From contig BFEA01000508.1 in the NCBI GenBank assembly GCA_003427395.1, positions 921,680-948,665 of the forward strand: 26,986 bases of DNA. Reading direction: 5' to 3'. Source of the DNA: Chara braunii. Lineage: Eukaryota > Streptophyta > Charophyceae > Charales > Characeae. Shown one piece after another: positions 1 to 11,249 of this stretch (its first letter is position 1; the number at the start of each line of letters is the position of its first letter). The notes under the pieces are model-generated. The model was given only the letters and a program-made list of their open reading frames with translations. It did not search any database and was not told where the DNA came from. Made by a program: the position numbers and the translations under genes.

Positions 1-49
1 TCTTGGCGGGGTCGGGCAGGCCGCAGTCGGAGTGCATCCGACAAGTTCA
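1..49. repeat. 49-bp direct repeat, copy 1 (truncated by window edge)
   Basis: These 49 bases are identical to 14037-14085. Similarity stops at base 50 (c here, a at 14086). The match may continue to the left, outside the window. The block contains a small inverted repeat, GTCGGA-gtgca-TCCGAC. It lies about 170 bases inside the retroelement whose primer-binding site is at 218-235, so it is probably part of that element's internal leader. Confidence 0.85.
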
Positions 50-217
50 CCACGAACCACATGTATCTACTGTCAAATCCGTGGCAGATTCGTTGGGAAG
101 GTGAATGGAATAAGAAGATAAAAACAAAATAATAAATGAACCAAAATCTAACGATAATAAAGGAAAAACGAAAAAGAAAAAGAAAAGCAATAAATAAAGA
201 AACAAAATCTACCTACT

Positions 218-235
218 GGCTACCCCGGGGCGCCA
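218..235 (-). mobile_element. Possible LTR-retrotransposon primer-binding site and LTR edge
   Basis: On the minus strand this reads TGGCGCCCCGGGGTAGCC. It begins with the TGG that pairs with a tRNA CCA end. It resembles the tRNA-Asp type site at 6593-6610, but with about four bases missing in the middle. Two bases further up (238) the plus strand starts TGTCGGAGTT, as expected for the outer edge of a minus-strand LTR ending in CA. The A-rich stretch at 119-210 would be the element's pyrimidine-rich leader on the minus strand. The far end of the LTR was not located. It could be a decayed or different-tRNA site. Confidence 0.45.
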
Positions 236-1086
236 ACTGTCGGAGTTGGGGTCTAACTTCAAACTAACTTCTAACTAACCCTGATACGGAGGTCACGGGT
301 TCAAGTCCCGGCCGTCCGAAGTCGGGGTTAAAGTGCTGATTCCTCTGTACAAAAAAGGCTTGCTAGATTCGATCCATATATCTCTTGCTTGACAGTCGGC
401 CCCGAAACCTATTGAGCTAGCTCACACTTCTAGTAAAAGTGGAGCAGCCCACATACATATAGAGTGTTGGGGCAGGGGCTCAGCCCACTAGTGGCCTAAG
501 TCTGTTTCCAAGTCTGTGTGTGTGCACGCATGCCGGTCTGCATGCCTGTTGGCTCGAGTGTGTGTGTGACCCACAAGGGCACTTGATTGATTGGACGGCC
601 CGAAGGGCTGGTACCTACCCGTAGCCATGACATTGAGAGTCACAACGGGGAAAACGCTCAAGTGGCGGGGAAAGAGGCCCGCGACACTTGAGAGTGGTGA
701 AAAAACACACAAGCAGCAGATAGACCGGTACCCCATCAAGTAGAGGTAGACGCGCCGGGTACTTGAGGTCGAGCAGGACAAGACAAAAGTTGGCATTTTT
801 AGAAGTCCAGTACATTTAGGTAGGCGGGTACTAGTTCAAGTAGCCTGAGTCCAGGCCCTATGCGAACGATATCAGAGCTTGCAACAGTGTCTCCCTCTGC
901 AAAGGGACGAAGATACCGGTTGCTTGGGTGACCATGTGGTCAGGGAGTCGCCGCCCAAGACGCAACCTCCTTTCTACATACGGAAGGTTGAGCGGTAGCC
1001 CCCAACCTCACTCACGACATTTGAGTAAGGACAGATGTACTGACTGTCGTTCCCAATTATGGTCGGCAGTGTGTTTCTCTTGGCTG

Positions 1087-1106
1087 CCCCGGCCGCATGG
1101 CCGGGG
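1087..1106. repeat. GC-rich perfect hairpin
   Basis: The arms CCCCGGCC and GGCCGGGG are exact reverse complements around a four-base loop (gcat). It is followed by AT-rich sequence. No role can be given; it lies in non-coding repeat DNA. Confidence 0.7.
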
Positions 1107-1607
1107 TTATATTAATTTTTCAGTCGTCTTTAGATTTTACAGCGGCGCGACCTGCCGACTTTCCTATACCGGTCGGTTTGATGCCCCGTCACTCGTTCTA
1201 ATTCATTTTTGCCTTACCGTTTGATCCTGTAACGACTTTAGATTGTGGTCGCCACATTCCGTGTGACCTTTCTTATCTTTCCTCCAACCCTCCGACCCTT
1301 GTGGTCAAAGACTTTTAATTTCACTAACCCCTTCTCCAGTCTTTGCCCGGGTCAAAATGACGCGCGCGGTCATTCAAATGTTTAATCCACTAATCTTTAC
1401 CGTATCTTCGTTCGCCATGACAAGGCAGACGAGCATTCGATAAAAAATGAACCATTGACTCTAGTTCGTGCGCGCCGTGTTTCGGCGCTTGCGCTCACAA
1501 AACTTTCTCGACCATAGCAGTTGAGGGATTTGCCTCATTTCCCGTTCTTAGCTGCCTTCAGTCTGTCCGTTGGTGCCGACGTTGTGTCGACTACAAAATC
1601 ATGAGCG

Positions 1608-1627
1608 GATACCCTTGTAAGGGTATC
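1608..1627. repeat. Perfect 9-bp inverted repeat
   Basis: GATACCCTT and AAGGGTATC are exact reverse complements separated by two bases (gt). This is a tight cruciform-type palindrome with no associated gene. Confidence 0.7.
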
Positions 1628-2399
1628 ATCTCCGACAGTTTTCCCAGACCTCATTAAGCGGCGTCCCCGTCGCTGAGGAATCTAAATGCAAAGAAAAACC
1701 TTCTGACGCGACAAGTAGTCAAAATCCGATCCTCTAGATGAAGTTGCGGTTTGGAGACCCTCACTGTCCCCCTTGGTGCGTCCATACTGCCAGGATTTTA
1801 ACCTGGGTCTCCCACATATCCAAAATGACAATTCCCAAGAAAGGATTATTCCATAAAACCTAAGTGGGCATACTGGATCTGTACTACAGCTGCGGAGGTC
1901 ACCAAGGAAAACAATGATAGTTCCTCCCCCCAACTTCAGACTTTATTGCCAGGATCTCGTTGGGTGTCCGAGGAGTTAGGAATCAAAATCGAATCCCACT
2001 CTTTGGACGCGGGTCTTGACCTGAGTCAAATTTTACCGTCCCACCCGAAGTCTAATGCGAGGGGATCGGCGACCTTGGCCTCAAGCCACCACAACCGATT
2101 GATCAGACCGAAACTGCGGCCCACCGCATTTGTTATTTTTAGCGATGGTTCCCGTATTGGTTACGCAATATTGGGTAAAAATCTCCTATCATTCTAGACC
2201 TGACTCTTGATCCCGCCGATATCTACCTGAACCAATTCCCTCATTAAGGAGGCCCCCTCTCAGGTTTCGGTCCTAGGCCGTAATCGGAAGGCCCGCTGCC
2301 TGGTTATACTTGGTCAACAACCCACGCTGGGAGTTACGTCCCAACGATGCCAATTTTCCACCATAGGCTTGGTAATTTCAAGCTCCTCAGACTGACCAC

Positions 2400-3907
2400 C
2401 TAGAGTAGATGAACGATGATCATTTCATATATATAAAAACAATTTGACCAAAGAATCCCCTCGTCAGTTTGGATGAATGAACCTCTTTGAAATTATATAA
2501 AGAAAATTTAACCAATAAAAATGATATATCATGATTGTCATATGTCACTGAACAAGGGGTATCGTCAGAGCCACTTAGGGGTCGTGTCGCCCAAACCTCG
2601 ATCTCAGGCCGGACAGACACACATCTTGGGGATCTTCAACCAACAGCAAAAACCAACCAAATATCAAAAAAAAAAAAAAAAAAGTATTGTTTGACTCCTT
2701 GTCTTGTCAGAAAGAAGAAAAACACATTCATTCCATAACATACATTTCCCTGGCTTGCAAGGTTTTTCAGATGTATCAAAATTTTGACTTTCTCATACCC
2801 CATTTTTAGGGTATTTTTCAAAAATAACCATATAAGACAAAGCATGGAAACAACTGACCAACAATGTAACAACACTTTCAGACTGTACATGTCACATTTC
2901 ATCCTATCTTTCTTGAACACTTAGGCACTTTTTAGAGCATCCTAGTTCAAGACTTGATAGCACAATTCACACACATATCCAAGATACACATTTCATCAAT
3001 CAAGACCAGACGTTGGACCAACTAAATTGTGAAAGTGAAAGTGTCTCTCATCGGCATACCCCATAGATAGAAATTATATATGACTCAGGAGAAAAACTTA
3101 GTCGAATCCATAATGTCGAGCCAAAAACAAATTTGAAACTCGAGTCACATGTCGCTCTTACCCTCTATCGTTAAGGTACATATTCTGAGTCAGAAAAGTA
3201 TAAGAGAGACAATGGAATCTCATAACACCTCATATATCGGAGTACATACTCTATGCCATCTCATCTATCCTATTTACTGAAATACAAAATAGCAAACATG
3301 TCGCAGATCCTACCTCACACTTGACTACTGGAGTACAATATCTTATCTGAAGAAATAAAAATGTGAGAGTCTTAGAATAAAGAATCAAAGAGTCGCCCAT
3401 CCCCCTGCTAGGCGCAAATCTTTCCCAATTTCTCTATGTTAAGCCCTAACCAATTAAATAACTGGTACTTTAACCTTTCTTTTTGGCCTGCTTCAGCTGC
3501 CTCTAGGTCCCGCTCAGACAGACAAACGTGCAGCAAACATTTCTCAAAACAAAACCTGTTCTTCTGATAATATTTTTTCTGAAAGACAGTTTTCAAATCA
3601 TCCCTTTCTGAAATTGCTCAGTTCCAACGTCTAAGACCATTCAAAGGTCAGTGATAATATACTGCAATAATGATGCATTCAGAATGTCATAAATCATCAT
3701 AATGACTTGTTGCTTATAGTAATGATATGCTGTCATAGTGATAACAATATTTATAATAGTTAAGTGTATAGTATTAGCAGAAGAAATGACAATTTTAACT
3801 GGTATATGGGTGCATGGTGATGACGAGAAACTTATAGTAACTGTTACGATAGACAACAGTCATGCTGTAGTCAATAAGCCTCCTAACAATGAATGTTTTT
3901 AAGTAAG

Positions 3908-3938
<31 letters not shown>

Positions 3939-5400
3939 GAGAGTACTATATTCTACTGCCCGACTTTGATAGGAGTATATTGTGTCAAGGGGCAGTGTAA
4001 TCCCTTAAAAGGGTCAACATCTTAGACTCCTGAGCCCCGCTCGAGGATCAAGCCTCACTGCTTCACCCTCCGATTCCAATATTCGTTCCTTGAAGATCTT
4101 TGCCCATTAGTAGACAACCTCACAATACACGTTCTAGGATCCATATCCCATCTCGTGCAGATGAACCCACTTGACACAAAGATAGTTAGGGCATCACCCC
4201 GTGCTTCCTTGCGGCAGGTAGTAGTCGCCTCCATCACAGACCATGGCCTAACAAGGTCCAAATACTTTCCTCCTTCTTAATAGTAATGTAGTCACCTCTC
4301 TTCAAAGGGTTAGGTGACAACACCCCACTATGGACCAGGAACATAGTTCTGGCGTGGGTCTCACTACTACTTCTGAAGACGAATTTACAAGCCATCTTTC
4401 AGGGAAAGGATAACTTAGGATTGCAACTACCTCAAGAGCAGAGTCTACAAATTGACCTCCCCTTAAGAGAATCTCTTCTCTTAAGAAGTTGGTCACTCCA
4501 TTCACCTTCGACCCTCTGTCGAACGTGGGTTCTGCGTAACACCTCTGCTCTTTATACTAAGGAGAGCAATCAGTCATATAGGTTCACCTGAAATAGGTAT
4601 AAATGAATAATAACATTAGATTACCTCATAAGGATGAATTAAGGCGTACAGTCTCAAATAAATAAACTCAGATGGGTGACTTAGGCGAGTACCCGTGAAT
4701 AAAAATGCATCAGATAGATAGTCTCATATGAACTGTATTAAATATGCTTGATTTAAATAAACTTGGTACGAATAAATAAATTTACATAGATAAGCTCAGT
4801 GAATGGTCTCAAAATGAAGGAATTTAAGCGCCTAGATTCAGGCAGATGATCTTGGAGTAGATGAGTCCTAACAGATAGTCTCATACCTGAATCTTGTCAG
4901 CAAGTTAAACATAAATAAGATAATTCAACACCGAACTCCTCACCGCCTTACTGACTGCACTCAGGATCAGGAGCCTTTGACTGCCCCTTATTGACGAAAT
5001 GAACCTCTAAATTTATCCCATGGACGGACTTTACTTACATTGACTTCTTCCTAACACTGAACTTTTATTAAGAACCCACAACAAACGAGGGTCCCTACTG
5101 ACTCTACCTATATTTAGACCCCCTTGTATCCCTAGGTATGTTTTTCACTCATTGGCATGTTACTAGAACTCTCCTACCCTTTTCTTGCTATAACCGATTG
5201 ATTGGTACCTTTACTTATTAAGAAAAATTTGTGCCTATTAAGGACGAAAAACCCTTAGGAATCGCCTTACACCTATCTAGATCGCCTATCCCTAAAGAGG
5301 TGCCAACATTTTTTCTCAATTCCCCCTTTTCTTCCCAGACGAACACCCTTCGTCATGGGTATTGTTATTGACAAGGGAAGAAGTATAGAATTCATCGTGG
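2400..5400. other. AT-rich stretch with no supported gene
   Basis: Only short ORFs occur, with no recognisable domain. There is a poly-A run at 2666-2683 and a TA dinucleotide run at 3908-3935. Between about 4590 and 4920 the phrases 'agatagtctcata' and 'aataaata' recur in degenerate form, suggesting an old repeat. Minus-strand open fragments at 4055-4261 and 4302-4505 have protein-like composition but sit in different frames and carry stops. If they are retroelement remnants, I cannot name them. Confidence 0.5.
3908..3935. repeat. (TA)n microsatellite
   Basis: An almost pure TA dinucleotide run in AT-rich intergenic DNA. Confidence 0.9.
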
Positions 5401-5401
5401 C

Positions 5402-5848
5402 CTATTCCCCCTCGAGGATGTTTTTGTCTGATGACTTAGCCAAGTAGTAGTACTTATCCTGGTCAAGCGTCGTGTTGACGGGTCGACCTTTAAACAATCC
5501 CTTTGTACAATAGGTATGAAATCAGCCCGCATAATTCTATCTGCATAGGAAGAATAGTGTCAAGGTGATACATAACTGATGATCCGCAGGTGCAGCCTGA
5601 GACACTACGGGAGGGTCAGGCACATGCGACGACGGCGGAAGAGCAGGTCAAGGCGGCTGAGGATGGACAGTCAACTGCTGAAGCCGACGTGTCATAGAAG
5701 AAGAGGGGGAAGGGAAAGTACGGGAGAGTGGCTCAAAGCGGGGCGGCGGGGAGCCGTAACGCTGTTCGTACTTATAAGAGTAGTAAGCCATCTTCCTAGG
5801 AGATGGCGTTCGCTCGCGTAGATCTTCTTGATGTCGCCTCAATCTCAT
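5402..5848 (-). pseudogene. Decayed retrotransposon gag-like N-terminal fragment
   Basis: On the minus strand an ATG-started frame runs from 5848 to a TGA at 5650. It contains a tyrosine-rich start (MAYYSYKYEQRYGSPPPRFEP, beginning at 5791) and a proline-rich tail. After the TGA the same frame continues with similar Pro/Ala-rich sequence. A charged fragment (DQDKYYYLAKSSDKNILEGE) follows in another frame down to a TAG at 5404. The fragment lies 3' of the primer-binding site at 6593-6610 on the same strand, after a purine-rich leader, which is where gag would be expected. No zinc knuckle, protease or reverse transcriptase was found downstream, so the element is truncated or decayed. The gag call rests on position and composition, not on a motif. 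Confidence 0.35.
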
Positions 5849-6592
5849 TCTCTCTCACTTCTCCTCTTCCTCATCTTCTTCCTCTCGCTCTTCTTTTTCC
5901 CTTGTTAAATCAAGAGGTCTCTCTGCGGCCTTTCCCTGCCGACCGCCTCTTCCCCTTCCAACTCCTGATCCGTGCGGCATGGCTGGAGAAAGGCGCACCT
6001 CCCTATCCACCTATCAATTAAGGTATCGCCTATGTATAGCGATACGTACCCTTATTAACGAATCTTAATTTTTGTGGTGTAATATAGCATACTTATCTAC
6101 TTATCAAGAAGATCTAAATTAAAGATTTCAGAAGCAGGAGTACACGAGGTCAATCGTAGAGATGAATATTAATACGGCGGGAAGGAATTAGAACAATTGA
6201 CAATCCTCTCGCGCGGATGACAACTCGTTAAATCCAATTGTCTCGATTGGCTCATCCGCTCACCGACTCTACTTTTATGAAGACTCAATGAGCCTTAACC
6301 GCTAGTTCGCACGTTCCCTCATGAACAGATAGAAGAGCCTGGGGAGGTGATAGAAGTGCAGACTGAGGCTCGTAGGGATGATAGGCGAGATACTTTAGCT
6401 GATAAATGTCGTATCTCAAAGCACTTCCTCAGACAAGAGTTTGTATCAGTAGACTAATAATTATTCCTGGCAGTTTTCTTCCTAATTAGTGGAAGTTTAT
6501 ATAGTACTCTATCTTTCGTTTGTCGTTTCACTAGGGCTTCAATTAACCAGACCCAGGTCCGTTCACATAGGACCCCGGCAGGCAACCGAAGG
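5849..6592 (-). other. Putative retrotransposon leader, no gene
   Basis: This lies between the gag-like fragment and the primer-binding site of the minus-strand element. The part at 5850-5915 is pyrimidine-rich on the plus strand, so purine-rich in the element's sense. The remainder shows no ORF with a recognisable product. Confidence 0.35.
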
Positions 6593-6610
6593 TCCCCGGC
6601 AACGGCGCCA
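6593..6610 (-). mobile_element. LTR-retrotransposon primer-binding site (tRNA-Asp type)
   Basis: The minus strand reads TGGCGCCGTTGCCGGGGA. This is the complement of the 3' end of plant-type tRNA-Asp(GTC), including CCA, and a familiar primer-binding site of plant retrotransposons. After a two-base spacer the plus strand starts TGTCGCGCGCG (6613), fitting an LTR that ends in CA on the minus strand. The element therefore reads leftward, with its leader and gag at lower coordinates. Human and yeast tRNA-Asp 3' ends differ, so the site also hints at a green-lineage host. Confidence 0.75.
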
Positions 6611-6612
6611 CC

Positions 6613-7000
6613 TGTCGCGCGCGTTGGTCCCGCACCCCGCTGGGAGCGCTGAACCTCACGGTAGTGTCACGCAGGATGTATTTCCGAAAAAGAACCGGTC
6701 ACCACTCCGACCGTGCGCGCGTGCTATACCTCTCACGACGCCCTGCGACAAGTCGGGACGTCGCGAGGTACAACTTACCTCTACCCGGAGGGCTGTCACC
6801 ACCCTCAGGTAGGCATATCCCTGTTGAGCTACCGGCCCACATGCAAAGGTTTTTACATGCCTTTGTAGAGGTAGGTCGGCCGAGGGCGTTTGCTCGATCG
6901 CTGTAGCATAAAATGGGGTACACGCGGTAAAACGCATAGAACTGACCCGTTAGATATTCAGGTCGAACTTTATAAAAGGCAGTCTATCTCCGCTATTGTG
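6613..7000 (-). mobile_element. 5' LTR (3' portion) of minus-strand retrotransposon; far end not defined
   Basis: This GC-rich stretch starts with TG immediately outside the primer-binding site and differs in composition from the AT-rich DNA around it. Overlapping ORFs on both strands (about 6489-6937) carry no recognisable domain and are probably chance frames in GC-rich LTR sequence. A TATA-like tract occurs near 6970-6977. The outer LTR boundary cannot be set because no second LTR lies in the window; 7000 is an arbitrary limit. Confidence 0.4.
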
Positions 7001-8169
7001 TAATGTAATATTCTCTTGATAATTATCAATCAAATCTACTTTCTTCCAAAACAAGCGTCCTACCCTTTTAAACAGGTTAGGAATTAACTGAACATCAGGA
7101 TACTATGGAAGTTAAATTGGACATATAATGAATATAGAAGTATTACCGCCGAGAACCCTTCCCACTTTCACAAGTGCCGTTTGTTCGAGACTCTTCAACA
7201 AACCAGGTCCAATTCAATCCAAAACACGCACAAATCAAACCTGCACAGAATAATGCAAGGAAAGTTCACATGCCATGCACAAACAGCGTCAACCATCATC
7301 CATTGGCCTTGTCCCTCACTTCCCAAACCATGTATGACAGCCTTGTCTTTCCTAAGACGTAAGCCCAACCCCTTCACATTTCTACAAAGGACCCTTGAGA
7401 GTGACCAGGACCGTTTAGGCAATGACCGCAAGTGACAGTTTTACTCACCACAGAGTTTGACTTTAGAGGTGGGTATTAAGTCAAAGGGGAAAGTTGAATC
7501 GGTAACAACCGACCTGTTATCGAGTGATAACAAAAAATTGAGTCCTTTAGGTAGGACTTCTCCTTCAATTGCAGTACACAAGGCAAACACCTGCACACAC
7601 ACAGGTCAACAATGATTTAACATCCCCATTTGATTCCCACATAATGATATTTAAGGATCAAACCCTTAGATCCGGTTTGTGAACTTTGGGATCAACATCC
7701 CAAAGTCTAACCCATAGCTTCTATTTACCCTGAGCCGTCTGTCACACCTCCTCCTTTTATTTAAGGAGTTTTTTGCCTATGTCCTAAGTCGTCTAAGGGA
7801 AATTCACGTTTCCTTACTTTCAGTACTTACATTCTCTCTTTCGTGGATAAGCACACCCTTTTGTGCTTACGCTGTAATCTAACTGAGATCTACTCATGTC
7901 GTTCGGTGGTTTCTCCCTTAGGAGTCTACCAATGAACTAAGGCTACGCGGAACTCCTTTTCGTTTAATCCTTTTCCCTGCGACATTCATTTTCTTCTACG
8001 TTTCTTTCTAAAGAACCTTTGGGGTCGCTCCCGATGGAGCACTCTCTTTTTCCTTTTCTCTTCTTCTTGTCCTTACATGCGCAAGTAGTAGCCTGATTCA
8101 CCCGGGAATCTTCCACTACTTGATCAATCCCAAATATTCCGTTAGCCAGAAGAGTAGTCGAGTCGCCCC
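7001..8169. other. No supported gene
   Basis: Short overlapping ORFs at 7174-7435 and 7964-8284 have no recognisable motif and compete on both strands. A 7-bp hairpin (AAGCACA/TGTGCTT) lies near 7849-7868. Nothing else could be assigned. Confidence 0.5.
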
Positions 8170-9192
8170 ACGAGAGCACCGGATCAATGACCGTTGTTAA
8201 GCTGAAAAAACGTACCCCACGGGAGTACCGGATCAAATGACTCTTGTTAAACTGAAAGATGTATTTCACGGAAGTACCGCTCAAACTGGCTTTTGTTAAG
8301 TTTGAAGAAGTGTACTTCTCGGAAGTACCGGATCAAATGACTCTTGTTAAACTGAAAAATGTACTTCACGGAGGTNNNNNNNNNNNNNNNNNNNNNNNNN
8401 NNNNNNNNNNNNNNNNNNNNNNNNNNNNNNNNNNNNNNNNNNNNNNNNNNNNNNNNNNNNNNNNNNNNNNNNNNNNNNNNNNNNNNNNNNNNNNNNNNNN
8501 NNNNNNNNNNNNNNNNNNNNNNNNNNNNNNNNNNNNNNNNNNNNNNNNNNNNNNNNNNNNNNNNNNNNNNNNNNNNNNNNNNNNNNNNNNNNNNNNNNNN
8601 NNNNNNNNNNNNNNNNNNNNNNNNNNNNNNNNNNNNNNNNNNNNNNNNNNNNNNNNNNNNNNNNNNNNNNNNNNNNNNNNNNNNNNNNNNNNNNNNNNNN
8701 NNNNNNNNNNNNNNNNNNNNNNNNNNNNNNNNNNNNNNNNNNNNNNNNNNNNNNNNNNNNNNNNNNNNNNNNNNNNNNNNNNNNNNNNNNNNNNNNNNNN
8801 NNNNNNNNNNNNNNNNNNNNNNNNNNNNNNNNNNNNNNNNNNNNNNNNNNNNNNNNNNNNNNNNNNNNNNNNNNNNNNNNNNNNNNNNNNNNNNNNNNNN
8901 NNNNNNNNNNNNNNNNNNNNNNNNNNNNNNNNNNNNNNNNNNNNNNNNNNNNNNNNNNNNNNNNNNNNNNNNNNNNNNNNNNNNNNNNNNNNNNNNNNNN
9001 NNNNNNNNNNNNNNNNNNNNNNNNNNNNNNNNNNNNNNNNTACCGGATTAGTCATGCTTTGATTAAAGACATATACTCCTCGGGAGTACCGGATTAGTAA
9101 TGCTTTGATTAAAGACATGTACTCCTCGGGAGTACTTGATTAGTCATGCTTTGATTAAAGACATGTACTCCTCGCGAGTACTGGATTAGTCT
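8170..9192. repeat. Minisatellite array (46-49 bp unit) spanning an assembly gap
   Basis: Left of the gap, units of about 49 bp repeat the pattern TACCGGATCAAATGACTCTT, a GTTAAACTGAA tract, then TTCACGGAAG, with variation between copies. Right of the gap, 46-bp units follow a related pattern: TACCGGATTAGTCATGCTTT, then GATTAAAGACATGTACTCCT. Both types share the TACCGGAT start and a CGGGAG-like end, so they are probably diverged subfamilies of one array. The array is not coding; apparent ORFs across it consist of unknown bases. Confidence 0.85.
8376..9040. other. Assembly gap (665 N)
   Basis: The run of N is bounded on both sides by copies of the same minisatellite. The gap most likely hides further repeat units that the assembly could not resolve. 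Confidence 0.98.
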
Positions 9193-9751
9193 TGGATTTA
9201 GCTGGTAAGTCAACGGAGAAGACGCACGACATCTTCTCGTCATTAATGTATGAATGTCAAAAGTCAACTAGTTAGGCGGATGGCTGGGTAGTTCGTACGA
9301 CGAGTATCCTTTTAGTCGTTCCATGCAGACAGCGTGACGACCCTGACGGAGGCCTCCATCATACTGCCTTTGTTTTCTCAAGACCATGTAGGGTAGGCAC
9401 CTTCTCGGTTCTTTCCTAGGTTCCTTTTCCAGACATCAGGCACGTTCTGATTTCAATCATACAGCCCTTTTGCTTTTGGTGCTTTAGTCCTGAAAAAAAA
9501 CCATGAACAGTATATCGTACAATCATACAAGCAGTCTGATAGAAGGGCGTAGCCTGTAAGGGTATACGGGAAAGGAATAGGTGATGCGTACCTCATGGTT
9601 CCCTGCCTCCAGAGTTCCTCCTGAACTCCGGAAGAGCTCCCACAATCGCCCTGTCATTGATCCCGTATCATACATGCAATGGGACGTCTGGACCTTTATA
9701 GGAATATATCGTTAGACAAGTTATAGTATTGAAGAAATTGGTTCACGAGAT
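9193..9751. other. No supported gene
   Basis: This is unique-looking sequence between the minisatellite and the 52-bp duplication. No recognisable ORF or structural RNA was seen. Confidence 0.5.
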
Positions 9752-9850
9752 GATCAAACAGGGAAAAGAATGGAGGAGGATGGAGGAGGTAGGCATCTTA
9801 GAGGATCAAACAAAAGAAAAAATGGGGAAGGATGGAGGAGGTAGGTACTA
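9752..9850. repeat. Two-copy 52-bp tandem repeat, purine-rich
   Basis: GATCAAACA starts at 9752 and again at 9804. Each copy continues with a GGAGGATGGAGGAGGTAGG tract. The copies differ slightly. A 66-codon ORF across it (9729-9929) is probably by chance. Confidence 0.75.
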
Positions 9851-9930
9851 TGATAGTGTATCCCTCCTCTATAAAGCCCCATGCATAACTCATACTGTTT
9901 TAATGGCAAAACAACAAAACAACCCATAGC

Positions 9931-9966
<36 letters not shown>
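9931..9966. repeat. (AAT)n microsatellite
   Basis: About twelve AAT units, followed by sequence resembling that after the larger AAT array at 11784-11987. Confidence 0.95.
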
Positions 9967-9967
<1 letters not shown>

Positions 9968-10009
9968 GCAACATTAATCTGAGTAATTGCAAGCAATAGC
10001 GAAATATCA

Positions 10010-10330
10010 TACTCCAGACTGCAACCTCAATGCCCAGGCTATGATCACTTCGTTTACTAGCAGTGTACAATTTGTTAATGCAACTATTTGAAGCCAGCAG
10101 TCGAGCGAAAGTACATGGAAAGGTCGACCCCTGTAGATTATAACCAAGACCAGGTGCATGCTCTCACATCATCACCCTCGCCTCTTTCTTTCTCTTCTCT
10201 CTCTTCCTCTCCTTCTCTAATAGTGACATTGTTAAAACGGGTTTTACTTTTATGGTAGCGGACGCAGTTTCCAGGCTCGATCCCAGGCCTCGTCCTTTCC
10301 CATGTACACTATCAGTTGACCCGCGTGAGC
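10010..10330. repeat. Diverged dispersed repeat, copy A
   Basis: The part around 10120-10215 (GTCGACCC, then CCAGGTGCATGCTCTCACAT, then CACCCTCGCCTC and a CT-rich tract) resembles 12240-12330 in order and sequence. Both copies follow an AAT microsatellite. A B-box-like GGCTCGATCCC occurs at about 10275. This suggests an old interspersed element with an AAT-rich end, possibly a SINE, but no full tRNA-like head was found. Confidence 0.5.
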
Positions 10331-10399
10331 TTGAACCGTAGGTCTGTAGATCAGAGGTCTGAGCAGTGGTGCTACAGTGTCGAAAGGTTAATGTTATAG

Positions 10400-11200
10400 T
10401 TGCTAAAGTACAGACTGGTCACGCGGGCAGTCTTTCGGGAGATCCGGAACTGGCCCTTCGTGCGTCCTAGGATGCAGTCCGTAGGCAGGTGGCTTAATGG
10501 GCAGTCCTACCCACTCCAGTCATCGGTACTCAGTCCCGGTCGCACTTTGTCAAGTCAGCGAGTACCATTCGGGACTGTTCGTTCCCCGATTCCTTTTCCT
10601 TCTTCTTCTTCTTCTCCCTCTTATATCTCTGCGCCTGCACCTTTACGGGCCCCACTTGCTGTCTTTTTCTCTCAGTGTCTGCCTGTCCATTCGCCTCAGT
10701 CTGTCGGTGTGTCTCGGTCAGTCAGTCAATCTGTCTGTCTGCCTGTCTCTTTATGTCCATTTTGTCTGGTCAGTCAGTCCGTCTGTCTGTTTGATGTTTT
10801 TTCTGTGTTTTGTTCATCCGGTTGGTTGTCTTGTCGGTCCCGGTATTTCATATCTGTATATTTGTGTCTGGTGGGTTGCTTGTCTGTCTCCGTGTGTACA
10901 TGTGTCTGTGTAGTCATGTCCTCTACCTTCTGCTCCAAATCGCCTGTGTGTCCGCATCTGTCTCTGCATGTCATCACCCTTTTTATACGCAAGCGCACAT
11001 GTTTATGTTTAGGCTGCTTCGTGGGACTTTCACCGGCTCATCAGGCATATATGTATGCATGTTTATGTGCATGAGCCCTTATCCATCAGTCAAATGATCC
11101 CTGGGCAAGTTGTTTGTCTGTCTGTTCGTGTCCGTCTGTCACTGTTTGTTCGTATGTCACTGTTTGTCTGTCTGTCTGTCTCTGTACCCATCCCTCTCTA
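10400..11200. repeat. Pyrimidine-rich tract with (TCTG)n microsatellites
   Basis: TCTG/GTCT units are scattered through about 10680-10920 and 11110-11190, with CTT-rich sequence near 10590-10620. Open frames of up to 224 codons on the plus strand are made of Ser/Val/Cys/Leu low-complexity sequence and overlap one another, so I do not treat them as genes. Confidence 0.75.
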
Positions 11201-11249
11201 ACCTATTCTGAATGCAGAGACTAACTACTCACCGAGCCTTTAATACGAA

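Larger units (their letters stand above)
238..2400. other. No supported gene; probable LTR and unidentified repeat DNA
   Basis: Short ORFs on both strands here show no recognisable motif and overlap each other. The left part should include the LTR that begins at 238. At 283-320 there is a B-box-like tract (GGTTCAAGTCC) with a tRNA-like T-arm but no D-arm. At 867-882 a sequence resembles the initiator-Met primer-binding site (TATCAGAGC core). Two perfect hairpins, 1087-1106 and 1608-1627, stand out. Nothing else could be assigned. Confidence 0.4.

Noticed and set aside
240-320. tRNA gene
   Set aside because: A T-arm and B-box-like sequence are present and the ends can pair over five bases, but there is no D-arm or A-box and the anticodon stem does not pair.
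867-882. Initiator-Met primer-binding site of a plus-strand LTR element
   Set aside because: Only the TATCAGAGC core matches, the first bases of the site differ, and no LTR end or coding region was found beside it.
8259-9118. ORFs of 230-267 codons across 8.3-9.1 kb
   Set aside because: They consist almost entirely of unknown bases in the assembly gap.
10470-10560. tRNA or SINE head with A-box-like TGGCTTAATGGGC and a B-box-like tract
   Set aside because: The arms do not fold into a cloverleaf and the B-box is poor. It is too weak to call.
10400-11074. A 224-codon plus-strand ORF
   Set aside because: Low-complexity Ser/Val/Cys/Leu sequence produced by TCTG microsatellites, overlapped by other open frames.
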